Shown: piece by piece, positions 8,986-18,123 of the stretch
Layout of the letters: each line of letters opens with the position of its first letter
How positions within the stretch are numbered: the first letter of the stretch is position 1
Assembly (NCBI GenBank): GCA_002453475.1
Contig: DKGY01000078.1
Span: forward strand, 77,117 to 113,045
Length of the DNA stretch: 35,929 bases
Source: Clostridium sp. UBA6758
GTDB taxonomy: Bacteria; Bacillota; Clostridia; Clostridiales; Clostridiaceae
Reading direction: 5' to 3'
The notes under the pieces: model-generated
Databases searched by the model: none
Told to the model about the DNA's origin: nothing
The model's input: the letters and a program-made list of their open reading frames with translations, nothing else
Made by a program: the position numbers and the translations under genes

Positions 8986-9014
8986 TTGCATTTCTAAAAT
9001 ATTAGATTTATAAT
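8986..9014 (+). promoter_or_regulatory. Sigma-A promoter of lysine fermentation operon
   Basis: TTGCAT, 17-bp spacer, TATAAT. Transcription would start near 9021, giving a leader of about 365 nt that contains the lysine riboswitch and terminator. Confidence 0.82.
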
Positions 9015-9059
9015 GATTACATGATAAAAAATATATTGAATTGTTTTAAAATTTAATAT

Positions 9060-9240
9060 TGAGTCATAAGTAGAGGCGCTTATAAATTGGTAACTGGTAA
9101 ATGCTAAAGAGAATACCCTCTGATGTTACAGTGAATTGTTTATAGGCCGAAAGGATACATAGGTATTTTGTATTGCTTGGGGATAAGACACAAAGTTTTA
9201 TCACTGCCATGTTTTATGGTGAGCTATTTATGGAATGAAA
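9060..9240 (+). promoter_or_regulatory. Lysine riboswitch (L box) aptamer
   Basis: The segment carries the conserved L-box blocks in order: GTAGAGGCGCTTA at the 5' end (compare ATAGAGGTGCGA of B. subtilis lysC), GGCCGAAAGGAT, GCTTGGGGATAAGA, TATCACTGCC, then a short P5 hairpin and GAGCTATTTATGG. P1 closes by pairing CATAAGTAG (9065-9073) with CTATTTATG (9224-9232). Lysine riboswitches normally repress lysine synthesis or uptake genes. Here the aptamer controls lysine breakdown, so an ON switch would make more sense. ATGGTG occurs both in the P5 3' strand (9216-9221) and in the terminator 5' arm (9283-9288), and could exchange partners. The direction of control cannot be decided by eye. Confidence 0.88.
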
Positions 9241-9280
9241 AATATTCATTGCATTGATAGTTCTAACTAACCAAGTTATC

Positions 9281-9315
9281 AAATGGTGTTGAATATTTTC
9301 AACGCCATTTTTTAT
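9281..9315 (+). terminator. Leader terminator of lysine riboswitch
   Basis: AAATGGTGTTGAA, loop TATT, TTCAACGCCATTT (13-bp stem, one G-U), then a T run. It lies between the aptamer and the first structural gene, so it is the likely expression platform. A further hairpin (TTGATA/TATCAA, 9254-9282) sits just before it. Confidence 0.88.
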
Positions 9316-9386
9316 TTATATATATTTATACTAAAAAGTTATACATAAATAAAAAGTAAACGATTATTTTATAGGGGGACAAGAAA

Positions 9387-9767
9387 ATGAAATCAATAAT
9401 CAGATTAAGAATGAGCGCACATGATGCACACTACGGTGGAAATCTTGTTGATGGAGCAAGAATGCTACAATTATTTGGAGATGTAGCTACAGAATTACTA
9501 ATACAAAACGATGGAGACGAAGGTCTATTCAAGGCTTATGAAAACGTAGAATTCATGGCACCTGTATTTGCTGGAGATTATATCGAAGCTGTAGGTGAAA
9601 TCGTACACGTTGGAAACACATCAAGAAAAATGACTTTTGAAGCTAGAAAAGTAATAGTTCCAAGACCTGAAATCAACGATTCAGCTTGTGATGTTTTAGA
9701 AGAGCCAATAGTTGTTTGTAGAGCAACTGGAGTATGCGTAGTACCAAAAGATAAGAAGAGAAAATAA
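9387..9767 (+). CDS. kal: 3-aminobutyryl-CoA ammonia-lyase
   Basis: Kal (EC 4.3.1.14) removes ammonia from L-3-aminobutyryl-CoA to give crotonyl-CoA, the last specific step of lysine fermentation before the butyrate pathway. The 126-residue length matches the known small hot-dog-fold enzyme. The hot-dog helix signature [18 protein letters not shown] spans about residues 22-39, followed by [21 protein letters not shown] with GGGGGAC upstream. First gene of the operon after the lysine riboswitch; kce follows after 61 bp. Identification rests on family pattern and on gene order with kce, kdd and kamA-E. Confidence 0.93.
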   Translation: MKSIIRLRMSAHDAHYGGNLVDGARMLQLFGDVATELLIQNDGDEGLFKAYENVEFMAPVFAGDYIEAVGEIVHVGNTSRKMTFEARKVIVPRPEINDSACDVLEEPIVVCRATGVCVVPKDKKRK

Positions 9768-9828
9768 TTAAGTGCAAGATTCCTTGCAGAAATATTGTTA
9801 AAAAATTAACCATATAGGAGGATTTTAA

Positions 9829-10653
9829 ATGGAAAAGTTAATAATTGCTGCAGCTATTTGTGGTGCAGAGGTTACTAAAGAACAAAATCCAAATGTTCCT
9901 TACACAGTGGAAGAAATTGGTCAAGAGGCAGAGAAATGTTATAAAGCTGGAGCTAGTATAATCCACCTTCACGTTAGAGAAGATGATGGTACTCCAACTC
10001 AAGACAAAGATAGATTTGCAGCTTGCATAGCTGAAATTAAAAGAAGATGTCCAGACGTTATCGTTCAACCATCTACTGGTGGTGCTGTAGGAATGAGCAA
10101 CGCAGAAAGACTTCAACCAGTTGATTTAAGTCCAGAAATGGCAACGTTAGACTGTGGAACTTGTAACTTTGGTGGAGACGAAATATTTGTTAATACAGAG
10201 AACACAATCAAAGAATTTGGGGAGAAAATGATCGAGTTGAACGTTAAGCCTGAAATCGAAGTATTTGATAAAGGTATGATTGATATGGCGATCAGACTTC
10301 ATAAAAAAGGATTTATAAAAGCACCAATGCACTTCAACTTCGTTATGGGAGTTAACGGTGGTATAAGCGCTGAAATAAGAGACTTTGTATTTATGAAAGA
10401 TAGTATTCCAGCAGGAAGTACTTACACAGTATCAGGAATAGGTAGAAATGAATTCCCGTTAGCTACAATGTCAATGATGGCAGGTGGACATGTAAGAGTT
10501 GGATTCGAAGATAACGTATACTTATCAAAAGGCGTTATGGCTGAAAGCAATGCTGACCTAGTTGAAAAAGCTGTAAGAATAGCTAAAGAATTAGGAAGAG
10601 AAATTGCAACTCCAGCAGAAGCAAGAGAAATATTAGGACTTAAAGCTTTATAA
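9829..10653 (+). CDS. kce: 3-keto-5-aminohexanoate cleavage enzyme
   Basis: Kce (BKACE/DUF849 family, EC 2.3.1.247) reacts 3-keto-5-aminohexanoate with acetyl-CoA to give acetoacetate and 3-aminobutyryl-CoA. The 274-residue TIM-barrel has the zinc-binding IHLHVRED motif with H46 and H48, and a Glu in VGFEDNVYL (E227) near the position of the third metal ligand known for this family. The STGG loop (82-85) and GIGRNEFP are also typical. RBS AGGAGG. It sits between kal, which uses its product, and kdd, which makes its substrate. Confidence 0.95.
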   Translation: MEKLIIAAAICGAEVTKEQNPNVPYTVEEIGQEAEKCYKAGASIIHLHVREDDGTPTQDKDRFAACIAEIKRRCPDVIVQPSTGGAVGMSNAERLQPVDLSPEMATLDCGTCNFGGDEIFVNTENTIKEFGEKMIELNVKPEIEVFDKGMIDMAIRLHKKGFIKAPMHFNFVMGVNGGISAEIRDFVFMKDSIPAGSTYTVSGIGRNEFPLATMSMMAGGHVRVGFEDNVYLSKGVMAESNADLVEKAVRIAKELGREIATPAEAREILGLKAL

Positions 10654-10761
10654 TTTAAAGCATAATATAGAAGTTATTTTTAACGTTAAAGATTAAAAAT
10701 ATAATAAACAACAATAAGTAGAAAAAAATTTAATGAGACTAAAGTAAAAGGAGTGTTTTTA

Positions 10762-11799
10762 ATGAAAAAAGGATGTAAATATGGAACTCACAGAGTAATA
10801 ACACCAGCAGGAGTATTACCACAACCAGCTTTAAAAATAGACAATACTATGGAAATATACGATAACGAAATACTTATCGATGTTCAAGCATTAAACGTTG
10901 ACTCAGCAAGCTTTACACAAATCGAAGAAGAAGCTGGACATGACGTAGAAAAAATAAAAGCAAAAATCCTTGAAATCGTTGGAGAAAGAGGAAAAATGCA
11001 AAACCCTGTAACTGGTTCAGGCGGAATGCTTATCGGAAGAATCGCTAAAATAGGAGCTGCATTAGAAGGAAAAACTGATCTTAAAGTTGGAGACAAAATC
11101 TCTACATTAGTATCTCTTTCATTAACTCCACTTAAAATAGAAGAAATTATCGATATTAAACCTGACATCGATAGAGTAGAAATTAAAGGTCAAGCTATAT
11201 TATTCGAAAGCGGATTATATGCTAAACTTCCAGAAGATATGGAAGAAACTTTAGCACTAGCTGCATTAGACGTTGCAGGAGCTCCAGCTCAAGTTGCTAA
11301 ATTAGTTAGACCAGGACAATCAGTTCTTTTATTAGGAGCAGCAGGAAAATCAGGAATGTTATGTTGCTACGAAGCAGTTAAAAGAGTTGGACCAACAGGA
11401 AACGTTATTGGTTTAGTTAGAAATGAAGAAGAAGCTGCAAGATTAAGAAGATTAAACTTAAACATGAAAATAGTTATCGGAGATGCTACTAAAGCTATCG
11501 ACGTAATGAACTTAGCTTTAGCTAACAATAACGGCGAAGAAGTTGATGTATCTATCAACATAGTTAACGTTCAAAACACAGAAATGTCAACTATATTACC
11601 AGTTAAAGATGACGGTATAGTTTACTTCTTCTCAATGGCTACAGCATTCACTAAAGCTGCTTTAGGAGCTGAGGGTGTAGGTAAAGACGTTACTATGATA
11701 GTAGGAAACGGATATACTAAAGGACATGCTGAAATAACTTTACAAGAGTTAAGAGAAAATGAAACTCTAAGAGCTATATTCCAAGAATTATACGTTTAA
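10762..11799 (+). CDS. kdd: 3,5-diaminohexanoate dehydrogenase
   Basis: L-erythro-3,5-diaminohexanoate dehydrogenase (EC 1.4.1.11) oxidatively deaminates the KamDE product to 3-keto-5-aminohexanoate with NAD+. The 345-residue protein opens with KKGCKYGTHRVITPAGVLPQ, characteristic of Kdd, and has a Rossmann nucleotide-binding segment LLLGAAGKSGMLCCYEAVKR near residues 193-212. ATG at 10762 has AAAAGGAG upstream; the GTG at 10753 falls within the Shine-Dalgarno spacing and is not used. Codons here are enriched in C-ending Ile, Asn and Phe codons, as expected for a highly expressed gene, in contrast to kamB and kamC. Third gene of the operon. Confidence 0.95.
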   Translation: MKKGCKYGTHRVITPAGVLPQPALKIDNTMEIYDNEILIDVQALNVDSASFTQIEEEAGHDVEKIKAKILEIVGERGKMQNPVTGSGGMLIGRIAKIGAALEGKTDLKVGDKISTLVSLSLTPLKIEEIIDIKPDIDRVEIKGQAILFESGLYAKLPEDMEETLALAALDVAGAPAQVAKLVRPGQSVLLLGAAGKSGMLCCYEAVKRVGPTGNVIGLVRNEEEAARLRRLNLNMKIVIGDATKAIDVMNLALANNNGEEVDVSINIVNVQNTEMSTILPVKDDGIVYFFSMATAFTKAALGAEGVGKDVTMIVGNGYTKGHAEITLQELRENETLRAIFQELYV

Positions 11800-11870
11800 T
11801 CCGTAGATTATAATTGATTAATTAATAAAATTAATATATATAAATGTGAAATTATAGGGGGTAACAATTA

Positions 11871-13121
11871 ATGAATACAACTCGTAGAAAAGAATTATTT
11901 CCAAACGTTACAGATGAACAATGGTTTGACTGGAAATGGCAAACAAAAAACAGAATAGAAACTTTAGATGAATTAAAGAAGTATATTCCATTAACTCCAG
12001 AAGAAGAAGAAGGAGCTAAAAAATGTCTTGAAACTTTAAGAATGGCTATAACTCCTTACTACTTATCATTAATCGATCCAAGCAATCCTAATGACCCAGT
12101 AAGATTACAAGCTATTCCAACAGGATTAGAAGCTCACAAATCTGCTGCAGATTTAGAAGACCCACTACATGAAGATACAGATTCTCCAGTACCTGGATTA
12201 ACTCATAGATATCCAGATAGAGTATTACTTCTTATAACTGACCAATGCTCTATGTACTGCAGACACTGCACAAGAAGAAGATTTGCGGGACAAAGCGATG
12301 ACTGCATGCCAATGGAAAGAATAGATAAAGCTATAGATTATATCAGCAAAACACCAGTAATCAGAGACGTTCTATTATCAGGTGGAGATGCTTTACTAGT
12401 TGACGATTCAGTACTTGAGTACATCATCAGCAAATTAAGAGCAATACCACACGTAGAAATAATCAGAATTGGTTCAAGAACACCAGTAGTTATGCCACAA
12501 AGAATTACTGATGGACTTGTAAATATGTTAAAGAAATACCACCCAATCTGGTTAAATACTCACTTTAACCATCCAAACGAAATTACAGAAGAGTCTAAAG
12601 CTGCATGTGAAAGAATGGCTAATGCTGGTATACCACTAGGAAACCAATCAGTACTTCTAAGAGGAGTAAATGACTGTGTTCACACAATGAAACAATTAGT
12701 TAACGATTTAGTTAAAATCAGAGTTAGACCTTACTACATCTATCAATGTGACTTATCATTAGGACTAGAGCACTTCAGAACTCCAGTTTCTAAAGGTATC
12801 GAAATCATTGAAGGATTAAGAGGACATACTTCTGGATACTGCGTACCAACATTCGTTGTTGACGCTCCAGGCGGCGGTGGAAAAACTCCAGTTATGCCAA
12901 ACTATGTAATTTCTCAAAGTCATGATAAAGTAATACTTAGAAACTTTGAAGGAGTTATAACTACTTACTCTGAGCCAACAAACTACACTCCAGGATGTAC
13001 TTGTGATGTTTGTACAGGTAAGAAATCAGTTCATAAAGTTGGAGTTGCTGGATTATTAAACGGTGAAAAACTTGCTTTAGAACCAACAGGATTAGAAAGA
13101 AACGAAAGACACGCTCACTAG
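11871..13121 (+). CDS. kamA: Lysine 2,3-aminomutase
   Basis: Radical-SAM, PLP-dependent enzyme (EC 5.4.3.2) that converts L-lysine to L-beta-lysine, the entry step of the pathway. The 416 residues contain the radical-SAM cysteines in CSMYCRHC (C126, C130, C133), the SAM/PLP region VLLSGGDALL, and the PLP-binding lysine in PGGGGKTP (K338, equivalent to K337 of the Clostridium subterminale enzyme). The C-terminal CTCDVC cysteines match the zinc site that joins subunits in this family. RBS AGGGGG. Codon use is of the highly expressed type. kamB begins 22 bp downstream. Confidence 0.98.
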   Translation: MNTTRRKELFPNVTDEQWFDWKWQTKNRIETLDELKKYIPLTPEEEEGAKKCLETLRMAITPYYLSLIDPSNPNDPVRLQAIPTGLEAHKSAADLEDPLHEDTDSPVPGLTHRYPDRVLLLITDQCSMYCRHCTRRRFAGQSDDCMPMERIDKAIDYISKTPVIRDVLLSGGDALLVDDSVLEYIISKLRAIPHVEIIRIGSRTPVVMPQRITDGLVNMLKKYHPIWLNTHFNHPNEITEESKAACERMANAGIPLGNQSVLLRGVNDCVHTMKQLVNDLVKIRVRPYYIYQCDLSLGLEHFRTPVSKGIEIIEGLRGHTSGYCVPTFVVDAPGGGGKTPVMPNYVISQSHDKVILRNFEGVITTYSEPTNYTPGCTCDVCTGKKSVHKVGVAGLLNGEKLALEPTGLERNERHAH

Positions 13122-13143
13122 AATATAGTTAGAAGTGATCTTA

Positions 13144-14169
13144 ATGAATGAAATTTTAAAGTTATTAAAACCATATAAAAGTGTATCTATTATAGGTATG
13201 AATAAAAATGTGGGAAAAACTACGACTTTAAACCATATATTGAAGGAGGCTAGGGGCTCTGTGTCCCTTGGCCTAACTTCTATAGGGAGAGATGGTGAAG
13301 AGTTAGACAGGGTTACGGCTACAGAGAAACCTAAGATATCGATTGAAAAGGGGACTGTGATTGCTACAGCTAAACAATGTCTTTTAAATAGTGATTTCAC
13401 AAGAGAGATTGTAAGAACTACAGGAATAAATACTCCTATGGGAGAAGTTGTTATTTGTAAAGCCTTAAGTGATGGTTATGTGGATTTAGGAGGACCTTCC
13501 GTGAATTCATATATGACCAATATAAAAGATCAATTATTAAGTCTTCAGTGTGATCTTGTAATAGTAGATGGAGCTTTAAGTAGAAAAACCTTTGCTTCAC
13601 CCGCCATAACAGAAGCTACAGTGTTATCTACAGGAGCTGCTCTATCAAGAAGTATGAAGACCGTCATAAGTGAGACAAAACATACTATGGATCTATTAAG
13701 TTTACCCCATGAGCAAGATAGGTCTATTTTAAATGTCGCAACAAAAATATGTGATTCAGGAATTATAGGCATCATATATAAAGATGGTACCTATAAAGTA
13801 CTAGAGGTTTTAACTGCCCTAGAAGCTTCAAAAGAAATTGTTGAAGCTTTGAGTGAACAAGTATCCCATGTAGTTATTAAAGGTGCAGTATCTGACAAAC
13901 TTATTAAAAACATAATGACTTCTACTAACCTATATAAAGATATAACTTTTCTTGTGGAAGATGGTACAAAGCTATTTATAAGTAGTGAAAGCCTTTATAG
14001 ATTTCATAGGCAAGGTGGAGTCATAAAGGTCCTAAATAAGATAACTGTGGTTTGCATAACTTCAAATCCAAAATCACCTTATGGATATGAATTTCCAAAG
14101 GATGAATTCTTAAAAGGTCTTAGAGAAGCTGTTAATATTCCAGTATTTGATGTAGTAGGGGGGAAATAA
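13144..14169 (+). CDS. kamB: KamB, probable 5,6-aminomutase reactivase subunit
   Basis: A 341-residue protein with a P-loop, SIIGMNKNVGKTTT, at about residues 16-29, and a DLVIVDGALSRKTFASP stretch that may hold the Walker B aspartate. In lysine-fermenting clostridia this gene is always next to kamC and is proposed to form, with KamC, an ATP-dependent factor that reactivates B12-inactivated lysine 5,6-aminomutase. That role is family knowledge and not visible in the sequence. ATG at 13144 is preceded by a weak AGAAGTGAT; an in-frame GTG at 13135 has no RBS. It ends 1 bp before kamC, indicating translational coupling. Codon use is ordinary and lacks the high-expression bias of kamA. Confidence 0.85.
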   Translation: MNEILKLLKPYKSVSIIGMNKNVGKTTTLNHILKEARGSVSLGLTSIGRDGEELDRVTATEKPKISIEKGTVIATAKQCLLNSDFTREIVRTTGINTPMGEVVICKALSDGYVDLGGPSVNSYMTNIKDQLLSLQCDLVIVDGALSRKTFASPAITEATVLSTGAALSRSMKTVISETKHTMDLLSLPHEQDRSILNVATKICDSGIIGIIYKDGTYKVLEVLTALEASKEIVEALSEQVSHVVIKGAVSDKLIKNIMTSTNLYKDITFLVEDGTKLFISSESLYRFHRQGGVIKVLNKITVVCITSNPKSPYGYEFPKDEFLKGLREAVNIPVFDVVGGK

Positions 14170-14170
14170 T

Positions 14171-15649
14171 ATGAAGTTTTTAGACAATGAACAAAGAGCT
14201 CAAATAGGGTTTTCCTTTATTATGGATGAGCTGGGCATAATAACTCCTTATGGTACTGAGGAAAAGAAGCTAATAAAGCCTTTTAAAATTAATGAGTATG
14301 ATAAATTGGTAGAAGAGCTTACTAATGTAGAGCTCATGATGGGCCATATGGAAGAATACCATGATGAGTTTAACGATATAGTAAGACTTCTACACAAAAT
14401 TAAAGATATAAGAAACACATTAAGAAGAGCAGAGAAGGTAGAGATATTAGATGAAGTTGAGCTTTATGAGGTTAAATATGTATCTATGCTTTTGGAAGAG
14501 CTTAAATTAGTTTTAGAAAATATGAATTTATCTATAGGTAAGATTAAGCTTAATTCTCTAGAAAAAGTAATAGATATACTAGACCCGAGTAATAAACGTA
14601 TATCTACATTCTATATTTATGAAGAATATAGTGAAAAACTTTCTCAGATAAGAAAATTAAAGGGTGAAAAGGAAAAAGCAATTTTTTCTTGCAATGATGA
14701 AAGTCTTATTGAAAAGTTAAAACAAGAGCGATTAGATATTGTTATTCAAGAGGAAGAAGAAGAGTTACATATTAGAAAAGAACTTACTTCTAAATTGTCC
14801 TCCTTTAGTAAGGATATATCAGAAAATTTAAAGGTGGTAGGTATTCTAGATTTATTAATGGCAAAGGCAAGCATTGCTATTAAATACAATTGTGTTAAAC
14901 CTACCATAGTTAAAGATATGAATATTGACATAGAGGATGGAATAAATCCTGAAATTGAAGCGATCCTTAAGAAAAAAGGAAAAGCATTCTCTCCTGTTAA
15001 CATACAGCTTCATGGAGGAACTACGGTGATAACTGGAGCTAATATGGGTGGAAAGAGTGTAGCATTAAAGACTATTGTTTTAAACCTATTTCTTGGTCAA
15101 TTGGGCTTCTTTGTATTTGCTAAAAAGGCAACTTATCCGATATTAGATTTTATCCATTTTGTATCAGACGATATGCAATCTATATCTAAGGGATTAAGTA
15201 CTTTTGGAGCTGAGATAATTAAATTAAAAGAAGTAGTAGAGTGCGTAAAACGCGGAGATGGATTTGTAGCTCTTGATGAGTTTGCTAGGGGAACAAACCC
15301 TAAAGAAGGATATTACCTTGTAAAATCTCTTGCAAATTATCTACAAAAGTTTAACACTGCTAGTATAATATCTACTCACTATGATGGTGTGGTAGAGGAA
15401 CCAATGGTTCATTATCAAGTTGTAGGACTAAAAAATATAGACTTTGAGAAACTAAAATATAAGATTGATCTTAATAAGACTCATTCAGTTGAAATTATCC
15501 AAGAGCATATGGAATATAAACTTGAAAGAGTATCTAAGACAAATCAAGTACCTAAGGATGCGCTAAATATAGCGATGCTATTAGGATTAGAAAAAGACAT
15601 AGTAAATATAGCGAAAACATATTATGAGGAGGAGTACAATGGAAAGTAA
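14171..15649 (+). CDS. kamC: KamC, MutS-like ATPase of aminomutase reactivase
   Basis: A 492-residue protein with a long helical N-terminal part (coiled-coil-like, rich in Glu/Lys/Leu, about residues 90-220) and a MutS-family ATPase domain at the C terminus: Walker A GANMGGKSVALKT (about 289-301), Walker B FVALDEFARGTNP and the His motif SIISTHYD. It is not a mismatch repair protein: the mismatch-binding domains are absent and it is embedded in the lysine operon. As with KamB, a role in exchanging damaged cobalamin on KamDE is likely. RBS GGGGGG. The last 11 bases overlap the start of kamD. Confidence 0.88.
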   Translation: MKFLDNEQRAQIGFSFIMDELGIITPYGTEEKKLIKPFKINEYDKLVEELTNVELMMGHMEEYHDEFNDIVRLLHKIKDIRNTLRRAEKVEILDEVELYEVKYVSMLLEELKLVLENMNLSIGKIKLNSLEKVIDILDPSNKRISTFYIYEEYSEKLSQIRKLKGEKEKAIFSCNDESLIEKLKQERLDIVIQEEEEELHIRKELTSKLSSFSKDISENLKVVGILDLLMAKASIAIKYNCVKPTIVKDMNIDIEDGINPEIEAILKKKGKAFSPVNIQLHGGTTVITGANMGGKSVALKTIVLNLFLGQLGFFVFAKKATYPILDFIHFVSDDMQSISKGLSTFGAEIIKLKEVVECVKRGDGFVALDEFARGTNPKEGYYLVKSLANYLQKFNTASIISTHYDGVVEEPMVHYQVVGLKNIDFEKLKYKIDLNKTHSVEIIQEHMEYKLERVSKTNQVPKDALNIAMLLGLEKDIVNIAKTYYEEEYNGK

Positions 15650-17195
15650 ATTAAATTTAGATTTAAATCTAGTTGCTAAAGCTAGAGAATCATCAAAGAA
15701 TATAGCTCAAGACACTCAAAAGTTTATAGACAGACATACTACAGTAGCTGTAGAAAGAACTGTATGTAGATTATTAGGTATAGATGGTGTAGATGAATTT
15801 GGAGTACCACTACCAAACGTAGTTGTAGAAAACATTAAAGCTGGAAATGGATTATCTGTTGGAGTTGCTGCATTAGTAGGTAATGCTATGGTTAACACTG
15901 GATTAACTCCACAAGAAATAGCAGAAAAAGTAGCTAAAAATGAATTAGATTTAACTAAACTACCTATGAAAGATATGTTTGAAATAAAAATGGCAATTGA
16001 AAAAGTTGCTAAAAACATGGTAGCTACAATCAAAGCTAACAGAGGCGAGAGAGAAGCTTACCTTGAAAAATTCGGCGATAAAACAGGTCCATATCTTTAT
16101 GTTATCGTTGCTACAGGAAATATCTATGAAGATATAATTCAAGCTAAAGCTGCTGCAAAACAAGGTGCAGACGTTATAGCTGTTATCAGAACAACAGGAC
16201 AAAGCTTACTTGACTACGTTCCATACGGAATAACAACTGAAGGATTCGGAGGAACTTTTGCAACTCAAGAAAACTTCAGACTTATGAGAGCTGCTTTAGA
16301 TGAAGTTGGAGAAGAATTAGGAAGATACATCAGATTATGTAACTACTGTTCAGGATTATGTATGCCAGAAATAGCTGCTATGGGAGCTATAGAAAGACTT
16401 GACGTAATGCTTAACGATGCATTATACGGAATTCTTTTCAGAGATATCAACATGCAAAGAACTATAGTTGACCAATATTTCTCAAGAGTAATCAATGGTT
16501 TTGCAGGAGTTATAATCAACACTGGTGAAGATAACTACTTAACAACTGCTGATGCTGTTGAAGAAGCTCACACAGTACTTGCTTCTCAATTCATCAATGA
16601 GCAATTTGCTTTAGTTGCAGGACTTCCAGAAGAACAAATGGGTCTAGGACACGCATTTGAAATAAACCCAAATGTTGAAAATGGATTCCTATATGAGCTT
16701 GCTCAAGCACAAATGGCTAGAGAAATATTCCCTAAAGCACCACTTAAATACATGCCTCCAACTAAGTTCATGACTGGAGATATATTCAAGGGTCAAGTAC
16801 AAGATGCATTATTTAACATGGTTACAATAATGACTAGCCAAAAATTACACTTATTAGGAATGTTAACAGAAGCTATACACACTCCATTTATGAGTGATAG
16901 AGCACTATCTATTGATAATGCACAATATATATTCCATACAATGAAAGACCTTGGTTCTGAAATCACTTTCAAAAAAGGTGGAATCATGGAAACAAGAGTT
17001 GATGAAGTTCTAGGAAAAGCTGCTGACCTATTATCTGTAATAGAAAAAGAAGGTTTATTCAGTACTTTAGAGCAAGGTAAATTTGCAGGTATTAAGAGAC
17101 CTCTAAACGGAGGAAAAGGATTAGATGGAGTTGTTGAGAAGGAAGCTAACTACTTCAACCCATTTATAGATTTAATGTTAGGAGGAAACAGATAA
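15639..17195 (+). CDS. kamD: Lysine 5,6-aminomutase alpha subunit
   Basis: Large subunit (518 residues) of the adenosylcobalamin- and PLP-dependent aminomutase (EC 5.4.3.3) that moves the terminal amino group of beta-lysine or D-lysine to C5. It is a TIM-barrel protein with conserved stretches such as VIAVIRTTGQSLLDYVPYG and RLCNYCSGLCMPEIA. Length and sequence fit the known clostridial KamD. ATG at 15639 follows GAGGAGGAG, which lies inside kamC; the earlier ATG at 15624 would put the Shine-Dalgarno within the protein. Its stop codon shares one base with the kamE start (TAATG), as expected for subunits made in equal amounts. Confidence 0.97.
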   Translation: MESKLNLDLNLVAKARESSKNIAQDTQKFIDRHTTVAVERTVCRLLGIDGVDEFGVPLPNVVVENIKAGNGLSVGVAALVGNAMVNTGLTPQEIAEKVAKNELDLTKLPMKDMFEIKMAIEKVAKNMVATIKANRGEREAYLEKFGDKTGPYLYVIVATGNIYEDIIQAKAAAKQGADVIAVIRTTGQSLLDYVPYGITTEGFGGTFATQENFRLMRAALDEVGEELGRYIRLCNYCSGLCMPEIAAMGAIERLDVMLNDALYGILFRDINMQRTIVDQYFSRVINGFAGVIINTGEDNYLTTADAVEEAHTVLASQFINEQFALVAGLPEEQMGLGHAFEINPNVENGFLYELAQAQMAREIFPKAPLKYMPPTKFMTGDIFKGQVQDALFNMVTIMTSQKLHLLGMLTEAIHTPFMSDRALSIDNAQYIFHTMKDLGSEITFKKGGIMETRVDEVLGKAADLLSVIEKEGLFSTLEQGKFAGIKRPLNGGKGLDGVVEKEANYFNPFIDLMLGGNR

Positions 17196-17983
17196 TGAGT
17201 GGTGGATTATATTCAACAGAAGTTAGAGATTACGATACTAATTTAGATCTAACTAAGCTTAAACCTTACGGAGATACTATGAACGATGGAAAGGTTCAAG
17301 TGAGTCTTACTTTACCAGTTAAAGATGATGAAAGAGGAATAGAAGCTGCTATTCAACTTGCAAAATCAATGGGACTTAAAGATCCAAACGTTGCTCATCA
17401 CGGAGCACTAGATAAAGAATTTACATTCTATGTAGTATATGGTTCATTAACTCATACTGTTAACTATGAAGAGATTCATGTTCAAACTGTAGAAGTAGAT
17501 ACTATGTCTATGTCAGAAGTTGGAGAATACATTGAAGAGCACATTGGAAGAGATGTAGTTATCATTGGAGCTTCAACAGGAACAGACGCTCATACAGTTG
17601 GAATAGACGCTATCATGAACATGAAAGGTTTCGCTGGTCACTATGGTCTTGAAAGATACAAAGGTATCGAAGCTTACAACCTAGGAAGCCAAGTAGAAAA
17701 CGAAGAATTCGTTAAGAAAGCTATCGAGCTAAAAGCTGACGTTCTTCTAGTATCTCAAACAGTTACACAAAAGGATGTACACATCCAAAACCTTACTAAC
17801 CTTGTAGAGCTTTTAGAAGCAGAAGGTTTAAGAGATAAAGTTGTATTAATCTGTGGTGGTCCAAGAATAACTCACGAACTTGCTAAAGAATTAGGATACG
17901 ATGCAGGATTCGGACCAGGAAAATATGCAGATGACGTTGCTAGCTTTGCTGTAACTGAAATAGTTGAAAGAAAGTTAGTTTAA
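17195..17983 (+). CDS. kamE: Lysine 5,6-aminomutase beta subunit
   Basis: Small subunit (262 residues) with the base-off cobalamin-binding domain. The DxHxxG motif is DAHTVG with the cobalt-ligating H133, and K144, in MNMKGFAGHY, is the lysine that forms the internal aldimine with PLP; both numbers equal those of the C. sticklandii enzyme. The C-terminal LICGGPRITHELAKELGYD is the typical end of a Rossmann-like B12 domain. Last gene of the operon; a terminator lies about 100 bp downstream. Confidence 0.98.
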   Translation: MSGGLYSTEVRDYDTNLDLTKLKPYGDTMNDGKVQVSLTLPVKDDERGIEAAIQLAKSMGLKDPNVAHHGALDKEFTFYVVYGSLTHTVNYEEIHVQTVEVDTMSMSEVGEYIEEHIGRDVVIIGASTGTDAHTVGIDAIMNMKGFAGHYGLERYKGIEAYNLGSQVENEEFVKKAIELKADVLLVSQTVTQKDVHIQNLTNLVELLEAEGLRDKVVLICGGPRITHELAKELGYDAGFGPGKYADDVASFAVTEIVERKLV

Positions 17984-18085
17984 TTTAAGAAGTTTAATGT
18001 TTAAAAGTCTAGTTTAATGTTTATATATTTAGTTTATAGGGATAAAAACTAAAAGGGTTACGTGAAATAAAATTATAGGGTATAT

Positions 18086-18120
18086 AAGTAGAATGAAGAA
18101 ATTCATTCTACTTTATTTTT
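18086..18120 (+). terminator. Terminator of lysine fermentation operon
   Basis: AAGTAGAATGAA, loop GAAA, TTCATTCTACTT (12-bp perfect stem) followed by TATTTTT. It ends the roughly 9-kb transcript. Confidence 0.9.
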
Positions 18121-18123
18121 TAC

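Noticed and set aside
14171..15649. Reading the MutS-like ATPase as a DNA repair gene
   Set aside because: Mismatch-binding and clamp domains are absent and the gene overlaps kamD within the lysine operon, which fits KamC.
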